A stretch of DNA of 64,000 bases, taken from NCBI GenBank assembly GCA_017418975.1, contig JAFOMG010000006.1, forward strand, positions 1 to 64,000, in the 5' to 3' direction. Every line of letters starts with the position of its first letter. Position 1 is the stretch's first letter. The notes under the pieces are model-generated. The model had not been told where the DNA came from. It worked only from the letters and a program-made list of their open reading frames with translations, and ran no database searches. The DNA comes from Sphingomonas sp. GTDB lineage: Bacteria; Pseudomonadota; Alphaproteobacteria; Sphingomonadales; Sphingomonadaceae. A program made the position numbers and the translations under genes. Below are positions 1 to 9,223 of the stretch, one piece after another.

Positions 1-20
1 AAGGCCGGAATCTCGGGCGA

Positions 21-166
21 CTAGGTTGAGGACTCATATTCCTCCTTCGTCACCCCGGCCCTGAGCCGGGGTCCCGCTGTCTCGCCAGCGCAAGAAGAAG
101 CGGGATCCCGGCTCAAGGCCGGGATGACGGTAGAAAATCAAGTACTTGTTTGGGTTCTCAACCTAG
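21..166. repeat. Family A palindromic repeat, copy 1
   Basis: This ~146-bp element begins and ends in CTAG and has a long imperfect inverted repeat at its centre (CCCGGCCCTGAGCCGGGGTC opposite GATCCCGGCTCAAGGCCGGG). The left tip reads CTAGGTTGAGGACTCATATT and the right tip GGGTTCTCAACCTAG. A second left tip follows directly at 163-186, so copies can abut. Related copies lie at 1497-1643, 27258-27399 and 31351-31508, with a lone tip at 27028-27047. No protein is encoded. Confidence 0.8.
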
Positions 167-225
167 GTTGGGGACTCATATTCTCCAGCACCATCCCCGC
201 TATCCCTTCAACCGCTCCCTTCACC

Positions 226-362
226 CGTCATCCCCGCGAAGGCGGGGATCCAGGGCCAAGGGCAAGGACGGCGCGGCTCGCCTTGCCGTTTCCGGCACGC
301 ACCCGCGTGATTGCTTCGATCGTCCCTTACTACCCTGGATCCCCGCCTTCGCGGGGATGACG
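226..362. repeat. Family B palindromic repeat (paired GTCATCCCCGC modules)
   Basis: Two copies of a module, GTCATCCCCGCGAAGGCGGG plus GATCCAGG, face each other about 80 bp apart, so the whole element is an interrupted palindrome. Matching paired elements occur at 27078-27216 and 57469-57552, with single modules at 26968-26993 and 60950-60977. It lies immediately 3' of the trxB stop and could form a hairpin at the end of that transcript, but no T-run is seen. Confidence 0.75.
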
Positions 363-369
363 GCACCCC

Positions 370-1344
370 TCACTCCGCCGCGTGCTGAACCACCGTCTCG
401 AAATCCGCCTCGGCCAGGAAGCGCTCCGCGTCGAGCGCCGCCATGCAGCCGGTGCCGGCGGCGGTGACCGCCTGGCGATATTGCTTGTCCATCACGTCGC
501 CACAGGCGAACACGCCGGGCACGCTGGTCTTGGTCGTGCCGGTCTCGACCCGGATATAGCCATCGTCGTCAAGGTCGATATGGCCGCGGAACAGCTCGGT
601 CGCCGGATGGTGCCCGATGGCGACGAAGCCGCCATCGACTTCGATCTGCGAGAGCTCCCCGGTCTCCATGTCCTTCAGCTCGATCCCCACCAGCCCTTCG
701 GGCTGGCCGCCGGCGATGAAGCGCTCGACCTTCTTGTTCCACAGCACGCTGATGCGGTCGTTGGCGAACAGGCGCTGCTGCAGGATCTTCTCGGCGCGGA
801 ACGAATCGCGGCGGTGGATCACCGTCACGTCATGGCTGTGATTGGTGAGGTAGAGCGCCTCTTCCACCGCGGTGTTGCCGCCGCCGATCACCGCGACCTT
901 CTTGCCGCGGAAGAAGAAGCCGTCGCAGGTGGCGCAGGCGCTCACGCCCTTGCCCTGGAGCAGCCGCTCCGAATCGAGGCCCAGCCACTTGGCCTGGGCG
1001 CCGGTGGCGATCACCAGCACATCGCCCAGATAGACGGTGCCGCTGTCGCCCACCATGCGGAACGGGCGCTGCGAGACGTCGACCTCGACGATCGTGTCCC
1101 ACATCATCTGCGCGCCGACATGCTCGGCCTGGGCCTGCATCTCCTGCATCAGCCACGGGCCCTGGATCACGTCGCGGAAGCCGGGATAATTCTCGACATC
1201 GGTGGTGGTCATCAGCTGGCCGCCCGGCTGGATGCCCTGCACCACGATCGGCGACAGGCCGGCGCGCGCGCCATAGATGGCGGCGGTCAGGCCGGCCGGG
1301 CCGGAACCGAGGATCAGCATGCGAGTCGAATGGGTGGCGGTCAT
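370..1344 (-). CDS. trxB: Thioredoxin-disulfide reductase
   Basis: This is a flavoprotein that passes electrons from NADPH to thioredoxin in the cytoplasm. The 324-residue product has the N-terminal FAD motif GSGPAG, the redox-active CATC at about residues 137-140 followed by DGFFFRGKK, the NADPH motif GGGNTA at about 154-159, and a C-terminal FAD segment (FACGDVMD). Length and order are those of the low-molecular-weight bacterial TrxB. The frame is open to 1374, but the start at 1344 (or 1341) is preferred because GGAAA lies just upstream and the protein then begins shortly before the FAD fold. The gene stands alone, with palindromic repeats on both sides. Confidence 0.97.
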   Translation of the reverse strand: MTATHSTRMLILGSGPAGLTAAIYGARAGLSPIVVQGIQPGGQLMTTTDVENYPGFRDVIQGPWLMQEMQAQAEHVGAQMMWDTIVEVDVSQRPFRMVGDSGTVYLGDVLVIATGAQAKWLGLDSERLLQGKGVSACATCDGFFFRGKKVAVIGGGNTAVEEALYLTNHSHDVTVIHRRDSFRAEKILQQRLFANDRISVLWNKKVERFIAGGQPEGLVGIELKDMETGELSQIEVDGGFVAIGHHPATELFRGHIDLDDDGYIRVETGTTKTSVPGVFACGDVMDKQYRQAVTAAGTGCMAALDAERFLAEADFETVVQHAAE

Positions 1345-1496
1345 CATGGTTTCCGAAATGGCTGAGCCCCGCATCTAGGGGCTCGGCGCGGGTCGAGGCA
1401 ACATGGGTAGTGTGGCGCCGTCCGCAATGGCTGTGGACAACAGCAAGCCTATCCCCCTCCCAAGCCCGGCTAGCCGCCCGGCAGAGGCGCTCGCCC

Positions 1497-1643
1497 CCTA
1501 GGTTGGGGACTCATATTCCTCCTTCGTCACCCCGGCCTTGAGCCGGGGTCCCGCTGTCTCGCCAGCACAGGAAGAAGCGGGATCCCGGCTCAAGGCCGGG
1601 GTGACGGTAGAAAATCAAGTACTTGTTTGGGTTCCCAACCTAG
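1497..1643. repeat. Family A palindromic repeat, copy 2
   Basis: Near-identical to the copy at 21-166: left tip CCTAGGTTGGGGACTCATAT, central inverted GAGCCGGGGTCCCGC / GCGGGATCCCGGCTC arms, right tip GGGTTCCCAACCTAG. The terminal CTAG (1640-1643) overlaps the 3' end of the minus-strand DUF3089 gene and supplies its TAG stop codon. Confidence 0.8.
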
Positions 1644-2797
1644 CCTGTGGCGGCCCGATCCCGGTGCGCCGCTCTCCAGGCGTCGACGCGTTCCATGGCA
1701 TTGCGCCGGATCGCCGCATAGAAGATGCCATAGTCACCGAGGTGATAGCTGCCGAAGAGAACGCTCAGGACATCCTGGAAACCGCGCGGGGCGGACCATG
1801 GGATGTCGACATTGAGCAATCCCGCCTCGCACACGGCCCCGGTGAGATGCGGCGTCAGCGTCGCCAGGGTCCTGCCCGGCGCGTCGGCCCGCCCCTGGGG
1901 GAAGGGCAGGCTGCCGGGATTCGCGGCGGCGGGCGCGGCTCCCTCGCGACGCCAGGTCAATGGATTGACGCAGATCGCCGGCGGCTGGCCCTTGTCCTTC
2001 TCGCGGCCGCGCCACCAATAGCTCTTGTCGCGCACCAGGCGAAACGCGCCGGTCCGCCCGGTCTGGCTGGTGTTCCAGGAGAGGATGCAACCGGTTTGGC
2101 GGGCATCGTCGCAGACCGGCAGGCCGATCGTTCCGAAATCCGATGGCGCATAGGCCCCGATCACATAGGCGGCGACCAGCCTGGCCTGGTGCGGCGTGCC
2201 GAGTATCTCCGCCTGAAGCAGGCGGACCGCGTGCATCGCGCCCTGGCTGTGCGCGGCGATCAGGAATGGCCGCCCGCGATTCTCATGCGCGATGAAATGG
2301 CGAAAGGCCCGCGCGACATCGGCATAGGCGAGCGCCACCGCCGGGCGGCTCTTCTCCAGCGCACGCAGCGAGGCCTGGCGATATTGTGGCGCGAAGATGC
2401 GGCAGCAACCGTTGAACGCGCTGGCCTGGCCGAGAAGGACGGCGGGATCGAATTCGGACGAGACGCCATAGGCGACGTTCCAGACATCGCTCTGCTGATA
2501 GGTCGTCGGGTGGATGAAGAAGACATCGGCCGGCGCCCCGGCCTCTTCGACGGCAGCCATGCCCGGCGGCGTCGAGCGCTCCAGCCCGTTGCGCCCCGGA
2601 AACGCCAGCCAGGCATCGGCCCGCGCATAATCGGGCCCGGGTGGCACGCGCGCCGCATCGAAGGGCCGCGGCGGCGACCCGAAAGTCGCGATGATGGTCG
2701 CGACCGGCCCGATTCCCAGCAACCCCGGCAGAATGATCGCCCCGCACCCGCCCAGGGCGAGCAGCGCCGCCCGCTTCAAGAACAGCCTCCGCCGCAT
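1640..2797 (-). CDS. DUF3089 alpha/beta-hydrolase-like protein, exported
   Basis: The 385-residue product starts with MRRRLFLKRAALLALGG, a twin-arginine-like or long hydrophobic export signal, and continues into a hydrolase resembling the DUF3089 family: DVFFIHPTTY at about residues 91-100 and the nucleophile-elbow-like AHSQGA at about 182-187. The substrate is unknown. The start codon directly follows the stop of the upstream TonB receptor gene (TAG then ATG), so the two are probably cotranscribed and act on the same nutrient. The TAG stop lies inside the tip of a dispersed palindromic repeat, so the C-terminus may have been set by repeat insertion. Family assignment is by motif memory only. 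Confidence 0.8.
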   Translation of the reverse strand: MRRRLFLKRAALLALGGCGAIILPGLLGIGPVATIIATFGSPPRPFDAARVPPGPDYARADAWLAFPGRNGLERSTPPGMAAVEEAGAPADVFFIHPTTYQQSDVWNVAYGVSSEFDPAVLLGQASAFNGCCRIFAPQYRQASLRALEKSRPAVALAYADVARAFRHFIAHENRGRPFLIAAHSQGAMHAVRLLQAEILGTPHQARLVAAYVIGAYAPSDFGTIGLPVCDDARQTGCILSWNTSQTGRTGAFRLVRDKSYWWRGREKDKGQPPAICVNPLTWRREGAAPAAANPGSLPFPQGRADAPGRTLATLTPHLTGAVCEAGLLNVDIPWSAPRGFQDVLSVLFGSYHLGDYGIFYAAIRRNAMERVDAWRAAHRDRAATG

Positions 2798-5134
2798 CTA
2801 GAATTGCCGGCGCACGCCCAGCCCGATCGTCCTTGGCCGCAGGGTGATGGCGGCCTCGATCCCGCTGACGACATTGTGGTCGAGCAGCGGCGCCTTATCG
2901 AGCAGGTTGTTGACGAACAGATCGACCTGCCATGCGCCGGTATCGATCAGCAGGCCCAGATTGACGACATCATAGGCTCTTTGCCGCCGAGTGAAGTTGG
3001 TGGCGGCGACCGGGCCGGCCGGAGTGCCGACGGTAAAGCTGTCCTCGAACACTCTCAGGCTCGAGCTGCGATACTGATAATCGGCCCGTGCCGTCGCGGT
3101 GACCCCGCCGCCGAGCGCGACGCGATAGGCCATGTTGGCATTGGCGATCCATTTCGGCGTATCGAGGACCGGCTGCCCCACCCTGGCCGAAACGCCGGGG
3201 GCGCTCCTGGATATTCTGGCATTGGTATAGCTTGCGGCGGCGCCGAGCGTCAGGCCGCCCGTCGCGAACTGGGCGCCCAGTTCCGCGCCCTTGATCTCCG
3301 CGCCGCCGACATTGCCGCTGAACGAGAAGCCGCATCCCGGCAGGAAGACGTTCTGCTGGATGTTCTTCCAATCGGTATAGAAAGCCGCGCCGTTCAGGGT
3401 CAGGCGGCGATCGAGGAACTGGTTCTTGCTGCCGACCTCATAGGTCCACAGCGAATCCGAACGGAAGCCGACGGGCACCGCGGACAGGCCGAGACTGGCG
3501 AGATCGGCCTGGCATTGGCCCGGCGCCACCGCGAACGGGTTGCCCCCGCCGGGACGAAAGCCCTTGGCTGCGCTGGCATAGAGCAGGTTGTCGCGGCCGG
3601 CGCGATAGGAGAGCCCGAACTTCGGATTGACGCCGCTCTCGCGCGTGCTGGCCGTCCCATGGGTATCGCCGCCGTTCAGCACGCCGTCGCCGCGCGTGTC
3701 GATCGCCTGCCTGAGGTTGAAATAGCGCAGCGCGGCAGTGGCATCCAGGCCGGGAAGGATCTCGAAGGTGAGATCGGCAAAGGCCGCGAACTGGGTCAGC
3801 CCGCTCACCGTATTGCCGTGATAGACCTTGTCCGTGCCGGTCCCCAGCAGCGCCCCCACTCCGATCGAATTGACGGTCTGGTCGAGCTCGTCGCGCTGCC
3901 GCGCATAATAGAGGCCGGCCGTCCAGCGCAGCCGCGCCGCGGAATTGGCCGACGCGGCCCGCAGTTCCTGGCTGAACGTCCTGGTGCTGCTGTTCGACGC
4001 GTTGGGCGAGTTGACGCCGTACAGCGCCGGAACCAGCGTCGCGATGTAGAAGGAATAGTCCCGGTCGAAACGGACCGATCGGTCGACATAGGCAGTGAGC
4101 GAAGTGATATCGACGCCGCCCAGATGCTTGACCATGTTCAGCGAGTAGACGCCAAGGTCGTCGTCGGTAGGCTGCGCAAGGCGGAACGAGCTCCGCAGAT
4201 CGGGAAGATTGGTCCAGAAGACGCCGCTATTCTTCTGCCGATAGGCCTGGCGGAACAATGAAGGCGTGATGTCCAGCGACGAATCGGGCTGCCAGAGCAG
4301 CGCCGCCTTCACCGCCAGCACATGGTCTGAATTCTGGTTCCTGTCGGTCAGCGTACTCAACGAGGGGCGCACGAGCGGCATCAGCGCGGCGGGTGGCGCC
4401 GTCGTGCTGGTCCGCACATCGACCGCGGCTCCGTTCGCCACATTGTCGATATAGCCGGCATTGTCGCGATACAGGGCTCCGGCGCGCAGCACGAGCCGGT
4501 CGGACAATGGCAGGTTGAGCACCGCCTCGCCCTGATAGGAGATGCCGCCATGCGCGGTGCTGGAAATGCCCGTCGCGGTGTCCAGCGTGGTGTTGCCCGG
4601 TTCCGGCGCACGGCTGACATATTTGATCGCGCCACCCATCGCGCTGCCGCCATAGAGCGTCCCCTGCGGCCCCTTGAGAATCTCCACCCGGCCGAAATCG
4701 AAGAACACGGGGTCGGCTGCGCCGCTGAAGGCATTGGTCGCGCCGAGCAGCGATATGTCGTCGAGATAGATGCCGACGGTGGGGCTGGGCGAGGTCGTGC
4801 TGACGCCGCGGATGCTGTACCGGCTCTGGCCCAGCTCGGCGCCCGAGAAGGAGACGCCGGGCACCTTGCGCAGCACGTCCTTGAAATCACGGACATTGCC
4901 CTGGCGCAGTTCGGCCGCCGAAAGGGCATTCACCGAGAGCGGCGCATCCTGCAGGCGTTCGTTGCGTTTGCGGGCGGTGACCACGATCTCATCGGGCGAC
5001 GCGGCGCCCTCTTCCTGCGGCCTGGGCGGTTCCGGCAGCTGTGCCTGCGCCCGGGCCGATGCCAGCGGAACGGTGCTGCCGATCGTCGCGAGCGCCAGTG
5101 CCGTCCAGGCGGTGCCGTGGAGATGATGTCGCAT
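2798..5134 (-). CDS. TonB-dependent outer-membrane receptor
   Basis: This 778-residue protein should import a nutrient across the outer membrane using TonB energy. A signal peptide ending near ASARAQA is followed by a TonB box (DEIVVTARKRNERLQDAP), a plug domain (DVLRKVPGVSF, IRGVSTTSPSPTVGIYLDD) and a long beta-barrel ending in aromatic F (VRRQF). The frame is open to 5656, but the start at 5134 is chosen because it opens the signal peptide and has an AGGGAGGG ribosome site; the upstream part would overlap the AraC gene. It is transcribed divergently from the AraC gene across a 264-bp spacer and runs straight into the DUF3089 gene. The plug resembles receptors for plant or aromatic compounds rather than classical siderophore receptors, but the ligand cannot be read. 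Confidence 0.93.
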   Translation of the reverse strand: MRHHLHGTAWTALALATIGSTVPLASARAQAQLPEPPRPQEEGAASPDEIVVTARKRNERLQDAPLSVNALSAAELRQGNVRDFKDVLRKVPGVSFSGAELGQSRYSIRGVSTTSPSPTVGIYLDDISLLGATNAFSGAADPVFFDFGRVEILKGPQGTLYGGSAMGGAIKYVSRAPEPGNTTLDTATGISSTAHGGISYQGEAVLNLPLSDRLVLRAGALYRDNAGYIDNVANGAAVDVRTSTTAPPAALMPLVRPSLSTLTDRNQNSDHVLAVKAALLWQPDSSLDITPSLFRQAYRQKNSGVFWTNLPDLRSSFRLAQPTDDDLGVYSLNMVKHLGGVDITSLTAYVDRSVRFDRDYSFYIATLVPALYGVNSPNASNSSTRTFSQELRAASANSAARLRWTAGLYYARQRDELDQTVNSIGVGALLGTGTDKVYHGNTVSGLTQFAAFADLTFEILPGLDATAALRYFNLRQAIDTRGDGVLNGGDTHGTASTRESGVNPKFGLSYRAGRDNLLYASAAKGFRPGGGNPFAVAPGQCQADLASLGLSAVPVGFRSDSLWTYEVGSKNQFLDRRLTLNGAAFYTDWKNIQQNVFLPGCGFSFSGNVGGAEIKGAELGAQFATGGLTLGAAASYTNARISRSAPGVSARVGQPVLDTPKWIANANMAYRVALGGGVTATARADYQYRSSSLRVFEDSFTVGTPAGPVAATNFTRRQRAYDVVNLGLLIDTGAWQVDLFVNNLLDKAPLLDHNVVSGIEAAITLRPRTIGLGVRRQF

Positions 5135-5398
5135 ATGTCCTACCCTCCCTCCCAACCGGGCGTCCCCTGCCCTGCGCGCCGCGCCTTGTTGGGGGTCGCG
5201 GCGTCTCCATGGGAAATCAACCCGGCCACTCTTCACGCCTTTTGACGAGACGTTGTTATGCGCGAGCCCGGATTGCTTATGGCGCGCGCAGAAAATCGAA
5301 CCCGAAGCGCCACGCCGCCTGCAGGATTGGTCCGATTTGGCAGGAACCGGCTTCCGTGCGAAGCTTGCCACCGGCATGCCGCCGATCGAGGCAAGACC

Positions 5399-6322
5399 AT
5401 GGCGACCATAGAGCTGCAAGGAGCACAACCGCCGGGAAACGTTCCGCACTATGTGAGTGGCCGCTTCGAACAATTCCTCCGCGACGATGAGATCAGTGGC
5501 GTGGTGATCGATGGCCGCTCCCGCGGCCGGATCGACGAACAGCTCGTGGGCGACGGCCGGCTCACGTTCAAGGTGCAGCTGACCGGCGCCGGCCAGTATC
5601 AGTTCAACGACGCGCCGGCCTCGGAAATCGCCGGGGAATGCCTGGTGATCGCGCACCAGCCCATGGGCGTGGTCAAGCGGCAGATCATCCTCGACGATAC
5701 CGAGGAACGTTCGGTGACGCTGTTCCTGCCGCGCCTCGGCGATGGCCGGATCGCCGGTTTCGAGGATGAGGCCCGGGAAGTGCGGGCAGCCAGCGAGTTC
5801 CTGGCCCAGCGCCTCCTGTTCCGGCGCTACCAGCTGCCGCGCGCCGCCGCGCTCTGCGCCGCCGAGATCCTCGACGCCCGCCGCTCACCCTGGACGCAGG
5901 AACGGTTCAAGCGCGCCAAGATCGACGAATTGACTTGCCTGCTGCTCGATTTCTTCATCAGCCAGTTCAACCGTTCCGACCATCACGGCCTCACCGAGCG
6001 CGAGGTCCGCCGCGTGCAGCAGGTTCGCGCGATCATCGCCGAGCATCTCGATCGCCCGCTCGGCGTCGCGGAGCTGGCCAGGGCCGTCGGCACCAACCGG
6101 ACCCGGCTGAACACCATGTTCCGCGCCTTCTATGGCGAGACGATCGGCCAGGCGCTGCAGAAGGAACGGATGGAAAGCGCCCGCGCCCTGCTTGGCGAGG
6201 ACGCGCTGTCGATCAGCGAGATCGCGGAGCGCTGCGGCTATGGCCATCTCAGCAACTTCTCGCTCGCCTACAAGGCCTATTTCGGAATGAGCCCATCGGT
6301 CGCGCGGGGCAGCGCCGCATAA
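5399..6322 (+). CDS. AraC-family transcriptional regulator
   Basis: A 308-aa protein with a C-terminal double helix-turn-helix of AraC type: helix one around LGVAELARAVGTNRTRLNTMF, helix two around ISEIAERCGYGHLSNFS, ending SYKAYFGMSPS-like (SLAYKAYFGMSPS). The N-terminal ~190 residues are a variable sensing domain. The start at 5399 is chosen for the GAGG box seven bases upstream, although the frame is open to 5258. It lies between the divergent TonB receptor gene and the downstream catabolic genes, so it is the obvious candidate to control both. The inducer is unknown. Confidence 0.92.
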   Translation: MATIELQGAQPPGNVPHYVSGRFEQFLRDDEISGVVIDGRSRGRIDEQLVGDGRLTFKVQLTGAGQYQFNDAPASEIAGECLVIAHQPMGVVKRQIILDDTEERSVTLFLPRLGDGRIAGFEDEAREVRAASEFLAQRLLFRRYQLPRAAALCAAEILDARRSPWTQERFKRAKIDELTCLLLDFFISQFNRSDHHGLTEREVRRVQQVRAIIAEHLDRPLGVAELARAVGTNRTRLNTMFRAFYGETIGQALQKERMESARALLGEDALSISEIAERCGYGHLSNFSLAYKAYFGMSPSVARGSAA

Positions 6323-6434
6323 ATAGTGCGCCCGGCATAATCCGCCCGCCGCCGCCATAAGCACGCCGCCTCCATTAGGGCCTAGGGTCATGCCGATCCT
6401 TCCCACGAGGGGAGGCTCGACGATTGGAGCCATC

Positions 6435-7643
6435 ATGAACCCGGCCATGACCCTGGATCGAGAGATCGCCCCGCTGGTGGCCGACATGACGGCCTGGCGG
6501 CGGCACTTTCATCAGCATCCGGAACTGGGCTTCGAGGAAGTGGAGACCGCCGCCTTCGTCGCCGACCGGCTGCGCGCCTGGGGCATCGAAACCCATGTCG
6601 GACTGGGGGGCACCGGCGTGGTAGGGGTCATCCGAGGCCGGGAGTCCGCTCCGGACGCCGCCGTGCCGAGCATCGGGCTGCGCGCCGACATGGACGCGCT
6701 GCCGATCGAAGAGCGGGGCCAGGCGGCGCATCGTTCGGCCCGGCCCGGCCTGATGCATGCCTGCGGACATGACGGCCACACCGCCATGCTGCTCGGGGCG
6801 GCGCGGATCCTGGCCGGACGGCGCGATTTCGCCGGAACGGTCAATCTGATCTTCCAGCCGGCGGAGGAAGGCCTGGGCGGCGCACGGGCGATGATCGACG
6901 CGGGCCTGTTCGAGCGCTTTCCCTGCGACGCGGTGTTCGCGCTGCACAATGCGCCGCCGCTGCCGCTCGGCACGGCGGCGGTGCATGCCGGGCCGGCCTG
7001 TGCCGGCGCCGCGCGCTTCGTGGTGGAGGTGCGCGGACGGGGCGGCCATGCGGCGACACCGCATCTCACGGCCAGCCCGATATCGGCGGCGGCGGCGCTC
7101 GTGCCGCTGATCGAGGCGATACCGGCGCGGCGGATCCCGGCGAGCGGCATGGCGGTGATCACGGTCGGCTCGATCAATGGCGGGGATGCGTTCAACGTCG
7201 TCCCGGATGCCGTGACCCTGACGGGAACCGCGCGCGCGTTCGACGGAGCGACGATGCGGGCGCTGGAGACGGAACTCCGCCGCTGCTGCGCCGGCATGGA
7301 TCGGGCGCACGACGTGGCCTGCGACATGCGCTTCGAGATCCTGTTCCCGCCAACCGTCAACCATGCCGGCGAGGCCGGGATCGCCGCGGCCGCACTGGGC
7401 GAGATGCTGGGTCATGCGGCGGTGATCCGCGACATGCCGCCGGTCACCGGCTCGGAGGATTTCGCCTATATGCTGGAGCGCCTGCCCGGCGCCTATGTGC
7501 TGCTCGGCACCGGCGTCACCAAGGACACGCCGATGCTCCACAGCCCGGACTATGACTTCGAGGACCGGCTGCTGCCGATCGGCGCCAGCTTCTTCCTCAA
7601 GCTGGTCGACCTCAAGCTCCGTGCGGGTCGCGAAGCCGCATGA
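6435..7643 (+). CDS. M20-family amidohydrolase (hippurate/N-acyl amino acid hydrolase type)
   Basis: A 402-aa metal-dependent hydrolase that should cleave an amide bond of an N-acyl amino acid or similar compound. Visible M20D signatures are HFHQHPELGFEE, GLRADMDALPI, HACGHDGHTAMLLGAARIL with the metal-binding Cys/His, FQPAEEGLGG with the catalytic Glu pair, and GRGGHAATPH of the dimerisation domain. The start at 6435 has GGAG five bases before it; an upstream ATG at 6390 lacks this. Its last four bases (ATGA) overlap the next gene's start, the first of a run of coupled genes. No export signal is seen, so it is probably cytoplasmic. Confidence 0.92.
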   Translation: MNPAMTLDREIAPLVADMTAWRRHFHQHPELGFEEVETAAFVADRLRAWGIETHVGLGGTGVVGVIRGRESAPDAAVPSIGLRADMDALPIEERGQAAHRSARPGLMHACGHDGHTAMLLGAARILAGRRDFAGTVNLIFQPAEEGLGGARAMIDAGLFERFPCDAVFALHNAPPLPLGTAAVHAGPACAGAARFVVEVRGRGGHAATPHLTASPISAAAALVPLIEAIPARRIPASGMAVITVGSINGGDAFNVVPDAVTLTGTARAFDGATMRALETELRRCCAGMDRAHDVACDMRFEILFPPTVNHAGEAGIAAAALGEMLGHAAVIRDMPPVTGSEDFAYMLERLPGAYVLLGTGVTKDTPMLHSPDYDFEDRLLPIGASFFLKLVDLKLRAGREAA

Positions 7644-9223
7644 CGGGGGATTTCGACTATGTCGTGGTCGGCGCCGGCGCTGGCGGTTGCGCCGTGGCCG
7701 GGCGACTGGCGAAAGCACCCGGAACCAGGATCGCGGTGCTGGAGGCCGGGCGCGCCGGCCGATTGCGGATCGAGGCGATACCGGCCGCAACGATCCATAC
7801 CAACGGCCACCCGCTTTATGACTGGAAGCTGGTCTCCCAGCCGGATCCCAGCCGCCTCGGCCGGATCGAGGACTGGCCCCGCGGGCTTGGCCCGGGCGGC
7901 AGCACGCGGATCAACGGGATGATCTTCGTCCGCGGCGCGCCCGAGGATTTCGACGCCTGGCGCGATCTCGGCGCGCCAGGCTGGGGCTATCGTGACCTGC
8001 TTCCCTATTTCCGGCGCATCGAAACCGTCGATGATGCCGAATCCCAGGTTCGCGGCGCCACCGGGCCGCTGCACGTGTCTCCCCTGCCCTATGTCCATGC
8101 ACTGACGCCGCGCTTCATCGAAGCGGCCGGCCAGGCAGGCCTGGCATTCAATCCCGACATCAATGGCGAGCGGCAGGACGGCATCGGCCATGTGCAGAGC
8201 TCGGCCAGGAGGGGCCGCCGCCACGACAGTTACACCGCCTTCCTGAAACCCGCGATTTCCAGCGGCAGCGCCAGGATGCTGGAAGGGGCACGCGCGCGCC
8301 GGGTGATCTTCGAGAACGGCCGGGCGATCGGCGTGGAGTTCGAACAGGACGGCGTGGTCCGCGCGGTCTTCGCGCGCAAGGCGGTCATCCTGTCCGGCGG
8401 CGCGGTCCATACGCCGCAGCTGCTGATGCTTTCGGGAATCGGCCCGGCCGCCCGGCTGCGCGAACTCGGCATTCCGGTACTTGTCGACGCGCCCGAAGTC
8501 GGCCGCAACCTGATGGAGCATGCCGGCATCTGGATGGGCCTCAAGGTCTCGGTGCCCACCCTCAACCAGCAGGCCAACCTGGCCGGAATGGCACGCGCGC
8601 TGCTGCTCTGGCTGGCGGGGAAAGGCCCCGCCGCCGCACCGACCGCACAGGCGGTCGGCTTCGCGCGGACCCAGGCGGGGCTGTCGTCGCCGGACATCCA
8701 GATCCACCTCACTCCTTTCGGTCGCGACTCCGAGCGGAAGCTGGCGCCGTTTCCGATGGTCAGCGTCGTCGCCAGCGTGAACCATCCCCGGAGCAAGGGC
8801 CGGATCGACCTGGCAAGCAGTGACCCGAGCGCCGCACCGCTGATCTTTCCCCAGCTGCTCGACGCGCCCGAAGACGTCGCGACGCTGCGTCGCGGCGTGG
8901 CGCTGTGCAGCCGGATCGTCGATGCGCCGGCATTTCGCGGCTATGTCGAGGAGCGGATCGGCTGGCCGGACCTGCGTGCCGACGAGGCCGAGGCCGAGCG
9001 CCAGATCCGCGGCCTCGCGACGCCGCTCTATCATCCGGTCGGCACCTGCCGGATGGGCTCGGACGTCGGCTCGGTGGTCGATCCGGCGCTCAAGGTTCGC
9101 GGCGTCGAGGGGCTCTTTGTCGCCGATGCCTCCATCATGCCCCGCCATATCAGCGGAAACACCCAGGCCGCCGCCATGATGATCGGCGACAAGGCCGCAG
9201 ACCTGATCGGAACCTCTTCATGA
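7640..9223 (+). CDS. GMC-family FAD-dependent alcohol oxidoreductase
   Basis: A 527-aa flavoprotein of the glucose-methanol-choline family, expected to oxidise an alcohol to an aldehyde. It has the N-terminal FAD fold (YVVVGAGAGGCAVAGRL), the GMC signature around GPGGSTRINGMIFVRG, and the C-terminal block with LYHPVGTCRMG, VEGLFVADASIMP and the conserved Asn of SGNTQAAA. Length fits choline-dehydrogenase-like members. It overlaps the upstream M20 gene and the downstream aldehyde dehydrogenase gene by four bases each, which argues that its aldehyde product is passed to that enzyme. The actual alcohol is unknown. Confidence 0.93.
   Translation: MTGDFDYVVVGAGAGGCAVAGRLAKAPGTRIAVLEAGRAGRLRIEAIPAATIHTNGHPLYDWKLVSQPDPSRLGRIEDWPRGLGPGGSTRINGMIFVRGAPEDFDAWRDLGAPGWGYRDLLPYFRRIETVDDAESQVRGATGPLHVSPLPYVHALTPRFIEAAGQAGLAFNPDINGERQDGIGHVQSSARRGRRHDSYTAFLKPAISSGSARMLEGARARRVIFENGRAIGVEFEQDGVVRAVFARKAVILSGGAVHTPQLLMLSGIGPAARLRELGIPVLVDAPEVGRNLMEHAGIWMGLKVSVPTLNQQANLAGMARALLLWLAGKGPAAAPTAQAVGFARTQAGLSSPDIQIHLTPFGRDSERKLAPFPMVSVVASVNHPRSKGRIDLASSDPSAAPLIFPQLLDAPEDVATLRRGVALCSRIVDAPAFRGYVEERIGWPDLRADEAEAERQIRGLATPLYHPVGTCRMGSDVGSVVDPALKVRGVEGLFVADASIMPRHISGNTQAAAMMIGDKAADLIGTSS

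Noticed and set aside
1..362. CRISPR-like repeated palindromes
   Set aside because: Repeats are dispersed singly with large variable cores, not regular repeats with equal spacers.
1538..4261. A 907-codon plus-strand frame across 1.5-4.3 kb
   Set aside because: It mirrors the DUF3089 and TonB receptor genes and shows no protein-like motifs.
2798..5134. Siderophore receptor
   Set aside because: No siderophore genes or Fur-like site are visible; the neighbours are catabolic enzymes.
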